Assembly (NCBI RefSeq): GCF_003633615.1
Contig: NZ_RBKU01000001.1
Span: 5,704,001 to 5,768,000, forward strand
Length of the DNA stretch: 64,000 nucleotides
Direction of reading: 5' to 3'
Source of the DNA: Mucilaginibacter gracilis
Lineage (GTDB): Bacteria; Bacteroidota; Bacteroidia; Sphingobacteriales; Sphingobacteriaceae
Position numbers and translations under genes: made by a program. This document shows positions 43,021-51,986 of this stretch, one piece after another. The notes below the pieces were generated by a model. The model had not been told where the DNA came from. It did not search any database and saw nothing but the letters and a program-made list of their open reading frames with translations. Position 1 is the stretch's first letter; each line of letters starts with the position of its first letter.

Positions 43021-43626
43021 ATGATGAGGAAGACGATAGTAATAACATGGCTAGTGTTAATTTTTGGCGCAATTGGCGCAACGTTTTGGTATAGCGAATT
43101 AAAATACCAATTACCAACCCCCATACCCACCAATTATAAAAACGTTAAGCGCGGAGAGTTTATTAACTTGAATAACTATTTAAGTACTGGCGGCAGTAAA
43201 CCGGTATTTTTGCATTTTTTTAACCCCGATTGCCCATGCTCCAGGTTTAACATGGCATGTTTTAAAACATTGGTAAAAAGCTACGGAAACAAGGTAAACT
43301 TTGTTATTGTGGTTATGAATAATGATAGTTACACCGTAAAAAACATACAAGATAAATTTGATTTAAACATCCCTGTTTTGTTTAATGCCTCAATTGCACG
43401 CGCTTGCGGTGTGTATTCTACACCCCAGGCTGTGTTAATAAATACCCACCACAATTTATACTATCGCGGCAATTATAACCGGAGCAGGTATTGTAACGAC
43501 GAAAAAACCAATTTCGCAAAAATAGCTATCGATAGCTTACTAAATAATAACGCGTTGCCAAATATTAACCCTCTTGCATTACAGGCCTACGGTTGTACGC
43601 TACCTAACTGCAACAAAACCGAGTAA
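43021..43626 (+). CDS. Thioredoxin-like (AhpC/TSA-type) membrane-anchored protein
   Basis: Protein of 201 aa from the Met-Met-Arg start (an in-frame ATG 24 bases upstream gives 209 aa). N-terminal anchor (IVITWLVLIFGAIGATFWY), then a thioredoxin-fold domain with FLHFFNPDCPCSRFNM, where C-P-C replaces C-x-x-C, and TPQAVLINT. Two further Cys are at the C-terminus (YGCTLPNC). Envelope redox function by inference. Its stop overlaps the next gene by one base. Confidence 0.8.
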   Translation: MMRKTIVITWLVLIFGAIGATFWYSELKYQLPTPIPTNYKNVKRGEFINLNNYLSTGGSKPVFLHFFNPDCPCSRFNMACFKTLVKSYGNKVNFVIVVMNNDSYTVKNIQDKFDLNIPVLFNASIARACGVYSTPQAVLINTHHNLYYRGNYNRSRYCNDEKTNFAKIAIDSLLNNNALPNINPLALQAYGCTLPNCNKTE

Positions 43627-45200
43627 TGATGATTTACACCCCTAAAGCAGGCAACGCCCCTAACGACGCCTTTTTATTTAATGTAAAAGAACGATCGGAT
43701 AGGTTGATGAATTATTTCCTGATGGTTTATTTTGTGCTGGGCTTAATATTCGCCTTGTTTTATGGCACCTGGCTAATTGCAGTTTTGGTTGGCAGCCTAT
43801 CGTTAATTGCCTATTACTCTACCAAACTGGCCCTGCCAAACTCAACTATGTATCAGTACGTTTTGAGTGCCGTTTTTGGCATTTTTATGGCACAGTTTAT
43901 ATACCAGATGCATGGCATGTTCGAGATGCATTTTTTTGCATTTATAGGCGGCGTGCTACTCATCACTTATCAAAAATGGCGCTTGCAAATACCAATGGTA
44001 ATTGTGGTAATACTACACCATGCCCTATTTAGCTACCTGCAAAACAGCGGAATGGATAAAATTTATTTTTCGCAACTTTATAATTTTGATGTTCGCACGT
44101 TTGTAATACATGTTACGCTTGCTTCGGTATTATTTTACATTTGCGGCCTTTGGGCCTACCAGCTAAAAAAATATAACGAATTACACCTCAGCCAAACCTT
44201 GCAAATGGCCGAATTGCAAAAAGAATCGCTTTTATTGCTACAACGCGAGCAGTATAACGAAGAAAGAAGTACCATACTGGAAAGTATTGGCGATGCCTTT
44301 TTTGCTGTTGATAAAGATTGGGTAGTAACCTACTGGAACCAAATGGCCGAAAAGATTTTGAGTAAACCCAAAAGCCAGATGCTGAACAGCAATTTTTGGG
44401 ATAATTTTGATAACTCTACAAATTCTATATCTTACCAAAAATATAAAAAAGCGGTTGAAACCAACCAATCTGTCCATTTCCAGGATTATTATGAACCTTT
44501 AGATAACTGGTACGACGTTAGCGCTTATCCTTCGGAAAAAGGATTATCGGTTTACTTTAAAGACATTACCGAGCGTAAACGCACCGAGTTATTGTTGATA
44601 GAATCTGAAAAAAAATATAGTGACCTCTTCCAGTTGAGCCCACTACCCAAATGGGTTTTTGATGTGGAAACACTAAGGTTTTTAGATGTAAATACCGCAG
44701 CTATTGAACATTACGGATACACCAAGGAAGAGTTTATGGGGATGACGATAAGAGATATAAGGCCGGTAGAAGAAGTACCTAAACTTGAAGCCGATTTAGC
44801 AAAACAATTAAATAAAGACGAATTAACCAAACGCAGCAATTTTTGGCATAAAAAAAAGAATGGCGAACTGATTGAAGTTGATGTACAAAGCCGCGACCTG
44901 GTTTATAAAAGCAAAAAAGCGCGACTTATAATAGCCAACGATATAACCGAAAAACAGCGCTACATTAAAGCCATTGAAGAGCAGAATGACAGGCTCAGAG
45001 AAATATCGTGGATACAATCGCACATTGTAAGGGCTCCGCTGGCCCGTATTTTGGGCCTTGTGCCGCTAATTGAGAACCCGGCAGAAAGCCTGGACGAAAA
45101 GGAAAAAATGCTTGAATACATGCTTCAATCTGCCCGCGACTTAGACGACGTTATTAAAAACATTACCGAAAAAACTACTATCACCCAAAACTTTGTGTAG
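43626..45200 (+). CDS. Membrane PAS receptor with kinase-like DHp domain but no ATPase domain
   Basis: Protein of 524 aa. Six N-terminal membrane helices with a His-rich segment (QMHGMFEMHFFAF ... VVILHHALF) seen in other bacterial sensory membrane domains, a helical linker, two PAS domains (about residues 215-320 and 325-445), then a HisKA-like helix with QSHIVRAPLARILGL (about 475-490). The protein stops 35 residues later, where the ATP-binding domain should begin. Either a receptor that lost catalysis, or a half kinase working with a partner. Confidence 0.82.
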   Translation: MMIYTPKAGNAPNDAFLFNVKERSDRLMNYFLMVYFVLGLIFALFYGTWLIAVLVGSLSLIAYYSTKLALPNSTMYQYVLSAVFGIFMAQFIYQMHGMFEMHFFAFIGGVLLITYQKWRLQIPMVIVVILHHALFSYLQNSGMDKIYFSQLYNFDVRTFVIHVTLASVLFYICGLWAYQLKKYNELHLSQTLQMAELQKESLLLLQREQYNEERSTILESIGDAFFAVDKDWVVTYWNQMAEKILSKPKSQMLNSNFWDNFDNSTNSISYQKYKKAVETNQSVHFQDYYEPLDNWYDVSAYPSEKGLSVYFKDITERKRTELLLIESEKKYSDLFQLSPLPKWVFDVETLRFLDVNTAAIEHYGYTKEEFMGMTIRDIRPVEEVPKLEADLAKQLNKDELTKRSNFWHKKKNGELIEVDVQSRDLVYKSKKARLIIANDITEKQRYIKAIEEQNDRLREISWIQSHIVRAPLARILGLVPLIENPAESLDEKEKMLEYMLQSARDLDDVIKNITEKTTITQNFV

Positions 45201-45418
45201 CTGTTAACCTAAGGCCAAGCATTTGGTTTTTACAGTTGTTAAATACATAAGCGGCTACCCATAAATAAACCGATTGATGGCAATATGCTACACGTAGCGC
45301 AGTACCAGGCAGCTATGAGCCGTACCCTATGCAATGCTGTTTTAACCGCCATTGTTAAAAAATAAAAGCGGCATCAAACCAATATGGTTAACTTAGCCAA
45401 CCCAAAAAGGCTAAACAT

Positions 45419-46234
45419 TTGCGATACTTTGTACACATAGGTTACCACGGCACCAATTACAGCGGTTGGCAAAAACACGCAGGCGCATTAACCGTGCAGC
45501 AGGTTTTAGAAACCGCCCTGAGCCAGATATTTAAAACCACCATAGCCATAAACGGCTGCGGCCGCACAGATGCGCATGTACATGCGGCCCAGTTTTTTTT
45601 TCACATGGATGTAGATGCAGAATGGGGTTTTGATTTGGCATTTAGGCTCAATAAAATTTTACCTTATGATATTGCCGTGTTTGATGTTGTACCGGTAAAC
45701 GGCTTGCCGCATGCCCGCTTTGATGCCATACAACGCACTTACGATTATTTTATCCATACCTATAAAGATCCTTTTTTAAATCGCTTTAGTTCGTTGTACC
45801 CGGACGAGCTTAATTTGCAGGCCATGGCTTCGGCAGTGGCCTTACTGCCGCTTTACAACAATTACCGGGCGTTTTGTAAAACACCCGATAAAAACGAACA
45901 TACCATTTGTAACGTTACCACAGCCCTATTGTATGCCAGTGCCGATGGTAGCCGCATTCGTTTTCATATTTCGGCAAACCGTTTTTTGGGTAAAATGATA
46001 CGCATTATTGTGGGGCGGCTGCTTGATATTGGCACAGGCAAGTTAAGCCTGGCCGCCTTTGAGCGCTACCTCACCCATCCCGATGTACCCCAAACCATTA
46101 CGCCTGCTTATCCGCAGGGCTTATACCTGTCAAAAATAACTTACCCTTACCTTAACCTGCCGCCGCGTTCGCAATTTGTAAACATGCTACAATTCAACAC
46201 AAATACGGTTTGGCAGCCTGTAAAGCACAAATAA
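45419..46234 (+). CDS. truA: tRNA pseudouridine synthase A
   Basis: Protein of 271 aa. Catalytic Asp in GCGRTDAHVHA (about residue 52); other signatures YHGTNYSGWQ at the start and FRLNKILPYDIAV. The first codon is TTG: the family N-terminus begins exactly there, and the nearest upstream ATG is out of frame. A weak TAACTTAG box lies about 23 bases upstream. Makes pseudouridine at 38-40 of tRNAs. Confidence 0.95.
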   Translation: MRYFVHIGYHGTNYSGWQKHAGALTVQQVLETALSQIFKTTIAINGCGRTDAHVHAAQFFFHMDVDAEWGFDLAFRLNKILPYDIAVFDVVPVNGLPHARFDAIQRTYDYFIHTYKDPFLNRFSSLYPDELNLQAMASAVALLPLYNNYRAFCKTPDKNEHTICNVTTALLYASADGSRIRFHISANRFLGKMIRIIVGRLLDIGTGKLSLAAFERYLTHPDVPQTITPAYPQGLYLSKITYPYLNLPPRSQFVNMLQFNTNTVWQPVKHK

Positions 46235-46261
46235 TTTGCTTATATTGCCAATAATTTAGTT

Positions 46262-47014
46262 ATGTTTTTTATCCTCTCTAAAGTTTTGCTCATGCTTATA
46301 CAGCCTTTTTTTTGGGTTGTAGTTTTAATAACATGGGCCGTTATCACAAAAAACATTAAACGCAAACAGCGTTTACTTTGCAGCGCGGCCATTGTGTTAT
46401 ATGTATTTAGCAACAATTTTATAATTGGCCAGGTTGCCCGTAGCTGGGATATTACAAAGCAAGATACCGTTAACAAAACATACAGTTGTGCCATTATATT
46501 GGGTGGCTTTACCTCGGCAGATGCCGATGGCGGGGGTTATTTTAATGGCTCGGCAAGCCGCTATATTGAGGCTGTTAAACTAAAAACCATAGGTAAGGCG
46601 GCTAAAATATTAGTAACAGGCGGCAACGGGCAGTTAGTTAAAACCACCGAGTTTAAAGAAGCCGATTATGTGGTGCAGCAATTGCGCTTGTTAAAATTTG
46701 CAGATAGTACGGTGCTGGGCGAAAACCAATCGCGCAATACAATTGAAAATGCTGTGTTTTCCAAAAAAATACTCGATGATAAAAAAGTGAAAGGGCCTTA
46801 TTTGCTGGTAACGTCGGCCTTCCATATGCGGCGGTCGTTATACACATTTAAAAAGGCCGGGCTGGATGTTGTTCCGTATTCGTGCGATTACATTGCCGGC
46901 CACGATGCATATTCGTTAACAGACCTCTTACCCAATTCGGGTGCGCTGGATGTATGGAATAAATACGCCAAAGAAATGTTTGGTTATGTGGCCTATCATT
47001 TAAAGAAATTTTAA
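46262..47014 (+). CDS. YdcF/SanA family (DUF218) membrane protein
   Basis: Protein of 250 aa. Two N-terminal membrane helices, then the DUF218 domain: CAIILGGF at the front, LVTGGNGQL, SRNTIENAVFSKKIL and LLVTSAFHMRRSLYTFKKAG. The family is linked to envelope permeability and polyprenol cycling in E. coli (ElyC, SanA). A TAATTTAG box ends only 2 bases before the ATG, suggesting a leaderless message. Confidence 0.9.
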   Translation: MFFILSKVLLMLIQPFFWVVVLITWAVITKNIKRKQRLLCSAAIVLYVFSNNFIIGQVARSWDITKQDTVNKTYSCAIILGGFTSADADGGGYFNGSASRYIEAVKLKTIGKAAKILVTGGNGQLVKTTEFKEADYVVQQLRLLKFADSTVLGENQSRNTIENAVFSKKILDDKKVKGPYLLVTSAFHMRRSLYTFKKAGLDVVPYSCDYIAGHDAYSLTDLLPNSGALDVWNKYAKEMFGYVAYHLKKF

Positions 47015-47082
47015 CCCTAACAATTGCGCGTTTTGCAGTTGCCGCAATACATAAAAACTTAATTAACCGAATCTATTTAATT

Positions 47083-47799
47083 TTGAAAAAGCTCTCTATC
47101 ATTATACCGGCCTATAACGAATCGGCCACGATAAGCATCATCCTCAAACGTGTTGCAGATGCCGAACTAACCAATGGCATCACTAAAGAAATTATTGTTG
47201 TTGACGATTGCTCAAAAGATGATACCATACAGTTGGTACAGGCTTTTAGCGAGCAGCATGGTGTGCAAATTATGCTGTTGCAACAAGCCATTAACCAGGG
47301 TAAGGGCGCGGCCATAAGGCGCGGCTTTAGCCAGGCTACCGGCGATTATTGCGTTGTACAGGATGCCGACTTGGAATACGACCCGGATGAGTATCAAAAC
47401 CTGCTGAAGCCGGTTTTAAAGGCCGACGCCGATGTGGTGTACGGCTCGCGCTTTATGGGCGATAAGCCACACCGTATTTTGTTTTTTTGGCACAGTATAG
47501 GTAACGCCGTGTTAACCTTTTTATCAAACATGTTTACCAATTTAAACCTAACCGATATGGAAACGTGTTATAAACTGATACGTACCTCCATATTACAGCA
47601 AATTATACTGGAAGAAAACCGTTTTGGCTTTGAGCCCGAAATTACAGCCAAAATAGCGCGCATACCCGGCATAAAAATATACGAGGTTGGTATATCCTAC
47701 TACGGCCGCACCTATGCCGAGGGCAAAAAAATAAACTGGAAAGATGGTGTAAGGGCAATTTGGTGCATATTAAAATACAATGTTTTTAAAAGCAAGTAA
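47083..47799 (+). CDS. GT2 family glycosyltransferase (dolichol-phosphate-mannose synthase-like)
   Basis: Protein of 238 aa starting with TTG (MKKLSIIIPAYNES). UDP/GDP-sugar site VDDCSKDDT and D-x-D in QDADLEYDPDEY, plus the acceptor-loop METCYKLIR. No C-terminal membrane anchor. Likely loads a sugar on polyprenyl phosphate; the following membrane protein overlaps it by 20 bases and is probably the enzyme that uses the product. Confidence 0.92.
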   Translation: MKKLSIIIPAYNESATISIILKRVADAELTNGITKEIIVVDDCSKDDTIQLVQAFSEQHGVQIMLLQQAINQGKGAAIRRGFSQATGDYCVVQDADLEYDPDEYQNLLKPVLKADADVVYGSRFMGDKPHRILFFWHSIGNAVLTFLSNMFTNLNLTDMETCYKLIRTSILQQIILEENRFGFEPEITAKIARIPGIKIYEVGISYYGRTYAEGKKINWKDGVRAIWCILKYNVFKSK

Positions 47800-49360
47800 A
47801 CGCCACCTTGTTGTGTTGGCCGTTGTTTTAACGCTTACGGTTATTGCCGGTATATTAATTGTTATCTGCCCGCCGGGCCTCTATCCCGATCCGGGTGCGG
47901 GCTTCCAGGTAATGCGCAGCATGATGATGGGTGGCGGTTTTAACCTCTCTATCACCCCAAGCCAGGCCAATATATTGCAAAACACAACAACGTTTTTAAC
48001 CTGGTGGTCGCCGGGGCAGTACCTTTTGCCTTATGGTTTTAAAGTTGGCTTAGGTGTTAACATGGGCCAATCGGCGGCGCTAACGGTTTTGTTTTGCGAT
48101 GTGCTGGGCATATTTGGTTTTTATAATTTTTTTCGCAAAGTTGGGTTTTCGCACATCGTGGCAGCTTTAAGTGTTGGTGTTATAGCAAGCCAGCAGTTTT
48201 ACGTTATCCCTTATGTATTTTATAACGGTGGCGAAACTTTGCTTTTTGGCTTTTTGGGCTGGTATTTATACGGCTGTTTTAGCTTTGGCAAAATTAACTG
48301 GCAGCTAATAACCTTTGTGCTACTCACCGGCTGGATTGGTTTTTTTTGTAAGTCGGCCTTTTTATGGATGTATGCTTCGGGCTTGTTTTGTTTATGGTTT
48401 AACCTGTCGTCAAACAAAATGCAGCTTTGGAACTGGATAAAAAACGGAATAGTTTTGGCCATCCCCGCTGCTATATCCTTGCTTGTTATCAGTAAGCTAT
48501 ATCTATCCAGGGGCGGTAACCCCGCTTCCCAGTCGCCGGGTTTCCGCTTTAGTTTAGAGGCTTTGGCTTTCCCGCTGGGCTCCCCCCTACTCTCCGGTTT
48601 CTCTGTCGACGAATTATCGCACGGCCTCATCAACCATCAAGACCCACCTATTTTTAATGCTACCCAAAGCATGGTAGTTTTATTGCTAACGGCTTTGTTG
48701 AGTATTGCATTGTTTGCAGCTATTTTACGTTTTGTACCACACCGTAAATATAAAGTAGCGGTGTGCGGCTTTTATGGCATGGCTGTTTTGTTTTTTGTGT
48801 ACGTGTTTTTAAAGCAACTCAATATATCATACGAGGCCAGGCATTTCCGTATTGTAGGTTTGTTGTTTATACCCGGGGCACTTTACTTAATTATGCAGCT
48901 TAAACCGGTATTTAAGTACGCCTTTTTGCTATTGTGGATAGCTGTTGGCTTTACAACCGTTAAGTTTTTTATTTACGGCTACAAATATAACAGCCAGGTT
49001 AGCGCGCACGGACCATCGGGCTTTTCGCAGGAGTTTATTGACAGGCCCGCATTAAACTATTTGCAGCAGCTTGATAAAAACGCACCCAAGGATGCCCTAT
49101 TTGTATTTACCAGTATTGATATTGGTTTGGATATTATTAACCACCGCATTATATGGCTCGAATCGCCGGAGGATATTGACAGCGATACCTATATTGCCGA
49201 TAACCAGTTTAATGGCAACACCGGCCCGCTATATATTTTACTACCCGCCGTTTTTGAGAAAAATGGCAAAGCCGAAGCTTTTAAGCAATGCTTTCCGCAA
49301 TACAGCAATTTTAGTATCAAAAAACTAAGTAAAGATTATATTTTGCTAAGTGGTTATTAA
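47780..49360 (+). CDS. Multi-pass membrane protein, possible GT-C glycosyltransferase
   Basis: Protein of 526 aa with about 11-12 membrane helices. The layout (short cytoplasmic start, first periplasmic loop with acidic residues LYPDPGAGF, C-terminal soluble part with ALFVFTSIDIGLDIINH) fits GT-C type transferases, but no family signature is certain. Overlap with the GT2 gene suggests that it uses a polyprenyl-phosphate sugar. The acceptor is unknown. Confidence 0.75.
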   Translation: MFLKASKRHLVVLAVVLTLTVIAGILIVICPPGLYPDPGAGFQVMRSMMMGGGFNLSITPSQANILQNTTTFLTWWSPGQYLLPYGFKVGLGVNMGQSAALTVLFCDVLGIFGFYNFFRKVGFSHIVAALSVGVIASQQFYVIPYVFYNGGETLLFGFLGWYLYGCFSFGKINWQLITFVLLTGWIGFFCKSAFLWMYASGLFCLWFNLSSNKMQLWNWIKNGIVLAIPAAISLLVISKLYLSRGGNPASQSPGFRFSLEALAFPLGSPLLSGFSVDELSHGLINHQDPPIFNATQSMVVLLLTALLSIALFAAILRFVPHRKYKVAVCGFYGMAVLFFVYVFLKQLNISYEARHFRIVGLLFIPGALYLIMQLKPVFKYAFLLLWIAVGFTTVKFFIYGYKYNSQVSAHGPSGFSQEFIDRPALNYLQQLDKNAPKDALFVFTSIDIGLDIINHRIIWLESPEDIDSDTYIADNQFNGNTGPLYILLPAVFEKNGKAEAFKQCFPQYSNFSIKKLSKDYILLSGY

Positions 49361-49388
49361 AAACCGCCTTTGCTGAGTAAATTGTTGC

Positions 49389-50390
49389 TTACGGCCTGTT
49401 AATCTCCAGCCAAAGCATATCCTTCAATTCGGCAAGGCCCTTTTGCGCTACCGACGAGATGAAGATTGTTTTTATGCCCTGTGGCAGTGTTTTTGCCATT
49501 TCCTGCTGTAGTTCCTCGTCAAGCATGTCGGCCTTGGTAATGGCCAGTACGCGGGGTTTATGGGTTAGCTCGGGGTTGTATTCGGTTAGTTCGTGCAATA
49601 GTATCCGGTATTCTTCTTTAATGTCGCGGCTGGTATCGGCGGGTATCATAAATAACAATACCGAGTTGCGCTCAATGTGGCGCAAAAATCTAAATCCTAA
49701 GCCTTTACCGGTTGATGCCCCTTCAATAATGCCCGGTATATCGGCCATTACAAACGATTTATTATCGCGATAAGCAACAATACCTAAATTGGGTACAATG
49801 GTTGTAAAGGCGTAATCGGCAATTTCGGGCTTGGCAGCCGACACTACCGATAGCAGGGTTGATTTACCCGCATTAGGGAAACCTACCAAGCCAACATCGG
49901 CCAATACCTTTAACTCCAGTATGTTCCAAACTTCCTGGCCTTCGCCGCCGGGTTGTGCAAAGCGCGGCGTTTGCTGCGTTGCCGATTTAAAGTGCCAGTT
50001 GCCTAAACCACCGCGGCCACCGCTGGTTAATATTTTGGTTTCGCCGTCTTTAGTTATCTCAAACAAAATTTCGCCGGTTTCGGCATCTTTGGCTATGGTG
50101 CCCAGGGGTACTTCTAATATTTCGTCTTTGCCGTTTTTGCCGCTGCGTAACGAGCTCCCGCCCGATTCGCCGTCGGCAGCAATAATGTGTTTACGGTATT
50201 TAAGGTGCAAGAGGGTCCAAAACTGGGCATTGCCCCTTACAATAACGTGGCCGCCACGACCGCCGTCGCCACCATCTGGGCCACCTTTGGAGGTTAAAAT
50301 ATCACGGTGCAAATGCGATGACCCTGCACCACCGTGACCCGAACGGCAACACACTTTTACGTAATCGACAAAATTTGAACCTTGAGACAT
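49389..50390 (-). CDS. obgE: GTPase Obg/CgtA
   Basis: Protein of 333 aa. Gly-rich Obg domain (RSGHGGAGSSHLHRD, GGPDGGDGGRGG) followed by a GTPase: G1 GFPNAGKST (about residue 169), G3 DIPG, G4 TKAD. The C-terminal OCT domain is missing, as in many Bacteroidetes. Ribosome maturation and growth control. Confidence 0.96.
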   Translation of the reverse strand: MSQGSNFVDYVKVCCRSGHGGAGSSHLHRDILTSKGGPDGGDGGRGGHVIVRGNAQFWTLLHLKYRKHIIAADGESGGSSLRSGKNGKDEILEVPLGTIAKDAETGEILFEITKDGETKILTSGGRGGLGNWHFKSATQQTPRFAQPGGEGQEVWNILELKVLADVGLVGFPNAGKSTLLSVVSAAKPEIADYAFTTIVPNLGIVAYRDNKSFVMADIPGIIEGASTGKGLGFRFLRHIERNSVLLFMIPADTSRDIKEEYRILLHELTEYNPELTHKPRVLAITKADMLDEELQQEMAKTLPQGIKTIFISSVAQKGLAELKDMLWLEINRP

Positions 50391-50393
50391 ATT

Positions 50394-50547
50394 GATGGTG
50401 GATTTCGGGATATACGATTTCGGATTTTGCTAATCATGAAATCGGGCAAACCGAGTTTATTATAAATGTAATTGCGAGATACCAAGCAACCGCTAACTAT
50501 GCAAGGCCGATATGCCTACGTGCGGTTGCTTGGTACCTCGCAATAAC
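50394..50547. repeat. Palindromic repeat, copy 5, with 5'-side arm
   Basis: Core 50468-50547: GTAATTGCGAGATACCAAGC ... GCTTGGTACCTCGCAATAAC; both ends carry a matching pair of changes (GTCA to GTAA and TGAC to TAAC), i.e. the stem co-varied. Between the obg start and the core, GATTTCGGGATATACGATTT recalls the 17.1 kb arms. The core ends 18 bases after the adk stop. Confidence 0.8.
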
Positions 50548-50565
50548 AAGGAGTATTTATTGTTT

Positions 50566-51147
50566 TTATTTAGCTTTACACAAATCAATAACAACGCAAA
50601 TGGAGTTGAATATTTCGTCAACACTACCTATGCCGTTTACGCTTTTGTATTTATGCTGGTTTTGGTAAAACTGTGCCACCGGGGCTGTTTTGCTATTGTA
50701 TTCGTGAATACGTTTGCGGATAACCTCGGGGTTGGCATCATCAGGGCGGCCCGAATTTTGGCCGCGTAACAAAAGGCGGTGTTCCAATTCGTCGTCGTTA
50801 ACCTGCAAGGCTACCATACTTGTTATTGCTTCGCCTTTAGAAGCCAACAGGCTATCTAAAGCTTCGGCCTGGGCCACAGTACGAGGGAAACCATCAAATA
50901 TAAAGCCATTGGCATCTTTGTTGGCATCAAGCTTATTGCTTATCATACCAATAACCACAGCATCCGGAACCAACATTCCTTCGTCCATCAGTTTTTTAGC
51001 TTCCAAGCCTAATTCTGTTCCTTGTGAAATTTCGCCTCTAAGCAAATCGCCTGTTGAAAGATGTATCAACTGGTATTGGTCAATAAGTTTTTGAGATTGA
51101 GTTCCCTTACCTGCGCCTGGCGGGCCAAATAGTACTAAATTCAGCAT
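50566..51147 (-). CDS. adk: Adenylate kinase
   Basis: Protein of 193 aa. P-loop GPPGAGKGTQSQK, DGFPRT and the lid arginine region LLLRGQNSGRPDD; this is the short form without the zinc/long lid. Keeps the ATP-ADP-AMP balance. The gene follows tRNA-Arg on the same strand, separated by a hairpin. Repeat copy 5 lies after its stop, in front of obg. Confidence 0.95.
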   Translation of the reverse strand: MLNLVLFGPPGAGKGTQSQKLIDQYQLIHLSTGDLLRGEISQGTELGLEAKKLMDEGMLVPDAVVIGMISNKLDANKDANGFIFDGFPRTVAQAEALDSLLASKGEAITSMVALQVNDDELEHRLLLRGQNSGRPDDANPEVIRKRIHEYNSKTAPVAQFYQNQHKYKSVNGIGSVDEIFNSICVVIDLCKAK

Positions 51148-51167
51148 CCTGGTGATTTAAAATTTAA

Positions 51168-51198
51168 AAAGTCTTTCTGCAAGATACAAAAAGACTTT
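51168..51198 (-). terminator. Possible terminator after tRNA-Arg
   Basis: Perfect 9-base inverted repeat AAAGTCTTT / AAAGACTTT with a 13-base spacer, followed on the minus strand by TTTAAATTTT. It lies directly behind the tRNA-Arg 3' end and ahead of adk. The stem is AT-rich, so its strength is doubtful; the loop also contains TATCTTGC, which could be a weak -7 box for adk. Confidence 0.4.
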
Positions 51199-51205
51199 AA
51201 TTCAG

Positions 51206-51279
51206 TGCACTCGAAGGGAGTCGAACCCCTAACCTTCTGATTCGTAGTCAGATGCTCTATCCAATTGAGCTACGAGTGC
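51206..51279 (-). tRNA. tRNA-Arg (ACG)
   Basis: 74-base cloverleaf. Acceptor GCACTCG with CGAGTGC, D-arm AGCTCAATTGGATAGAGC, anticodon stem CTGAC/ATCAG with loop containing ACG, T-arm GGGG-TTCGACT-CCC, discriminator A. The CCA end is not encoded. ACG (becoming ICG) reads most CGN arginine codons. Confidence 0.96.
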
Positions 51280-51327
51280 TTATTTGCTTGTTTCCGTTTT
51301 ATTAAGTTTTGCTTTTTTAACGGACTG

Positions 51328-51335
51328 CAAAAATA
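51328..51335 (-). promoter_or_regulatory. -7 box of tRNA-Arg
   Basis: TATTTTTG on the minus strand, about 49 bases upstream of the tRNA 5' end. Perfect TAnnTTTG, but no TTG at the proper distance. Confidence 0.4.
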
Positions 51336-51371
51336 GACTTTTCTTTTAAAAATCAGTAAAAAAATTAAAAA

Positions 51372-51833
51372 TTACTTTACTTTTTCTGCAATGGCTTCAA
51401 AATCAGGTAAATCAGATGCGGCTTCTAACACCTCTGCATAAATTACCTGGCCTTCTTCGTCAATAACAAAGGCTGCGCGCTTAGATACGCCCTTTAAACC
51501 GAACGCAAATTGGCTGTAAATAGCACCATAAGCGGAAGATGCATCCTTATTAAAATCAGATAATAGCGGAAACTGGTAATGTTCTTCTTCTTTAAACTTA
51601 GCCAGCGTAAAAGGCGAATCAACCGATATGCCTAATATTTGAGCGTTAAGGCCATCGTAGTAACCAAAGTTATCGCGCATGGTGCAAAGCTGGGTGGTGC
51701 AAACGCTTGTAAATGCAAACGGAAAAAAATGAAGAACTACCTTTTTGCCCTTAAAATCGGAAAGGCTAACTTCTGTACGATCGGACGATACTAATTTAAA
51801 ATCGGGTGCCTGCTGGCCTATTTGGATTGACAT
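51372..51833 (-). CDS. Peroxiredoxin (AhpC/TSA, AhpE-like)
   Basis: Protein of 153 aa, complete. Peroxidatic Cys in FPFAFTSVCTTQLCTMRD (about residues 36-53), preceded by the conserved FKGKKVVLHFF strand; a second Cys five residues on is not the usual resolving position. Removes peroxides in the cytoplasm. Single gene with a divergent small ORF upstream. Confidence 0.93.
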   Translation of the reverse strand: MSIQIGQQAPDFKLVSSDRTEVSLSDFKGKKVVLHFFPFAFTSVCTTQLCTMRDNFGYYDGLNAQILGISVDSPFTLAKFKEEEHYQFPLLSDFNKDASSAYGAIYSQFAFGLKGVSKRAAFVIDEEGQVIYAEVLEAASDLPDFEAIAEKVK

Positions 51834-51986
51834 CTAATTGTTTATATATTAAAATTCAAAACTATTAATTTGCTTTTGAAAAACTACAGGTGTTTTGTTT
51901 ATTTAATGCAACGATAAAGAATATTTTCTTTCTAAAAACCAACCACTCAATGCTATTTTTATTACTTTAGAGAAAAAAGCATCTCC

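Noticed and set aside
46240..46494. 84-aa minus-strand frame at the start of the ydcF-like gene
   Set aside because: Fully antisense to a clear DUF218 protein.
47078..47085. Perfect TAATTTTG box overlapping the TTG start of the GT2 gene
   Set aside because: Transcription from it would begin after the start codon, and the family N-terminus requires that TTG, so it cannot be this gene's promoter.
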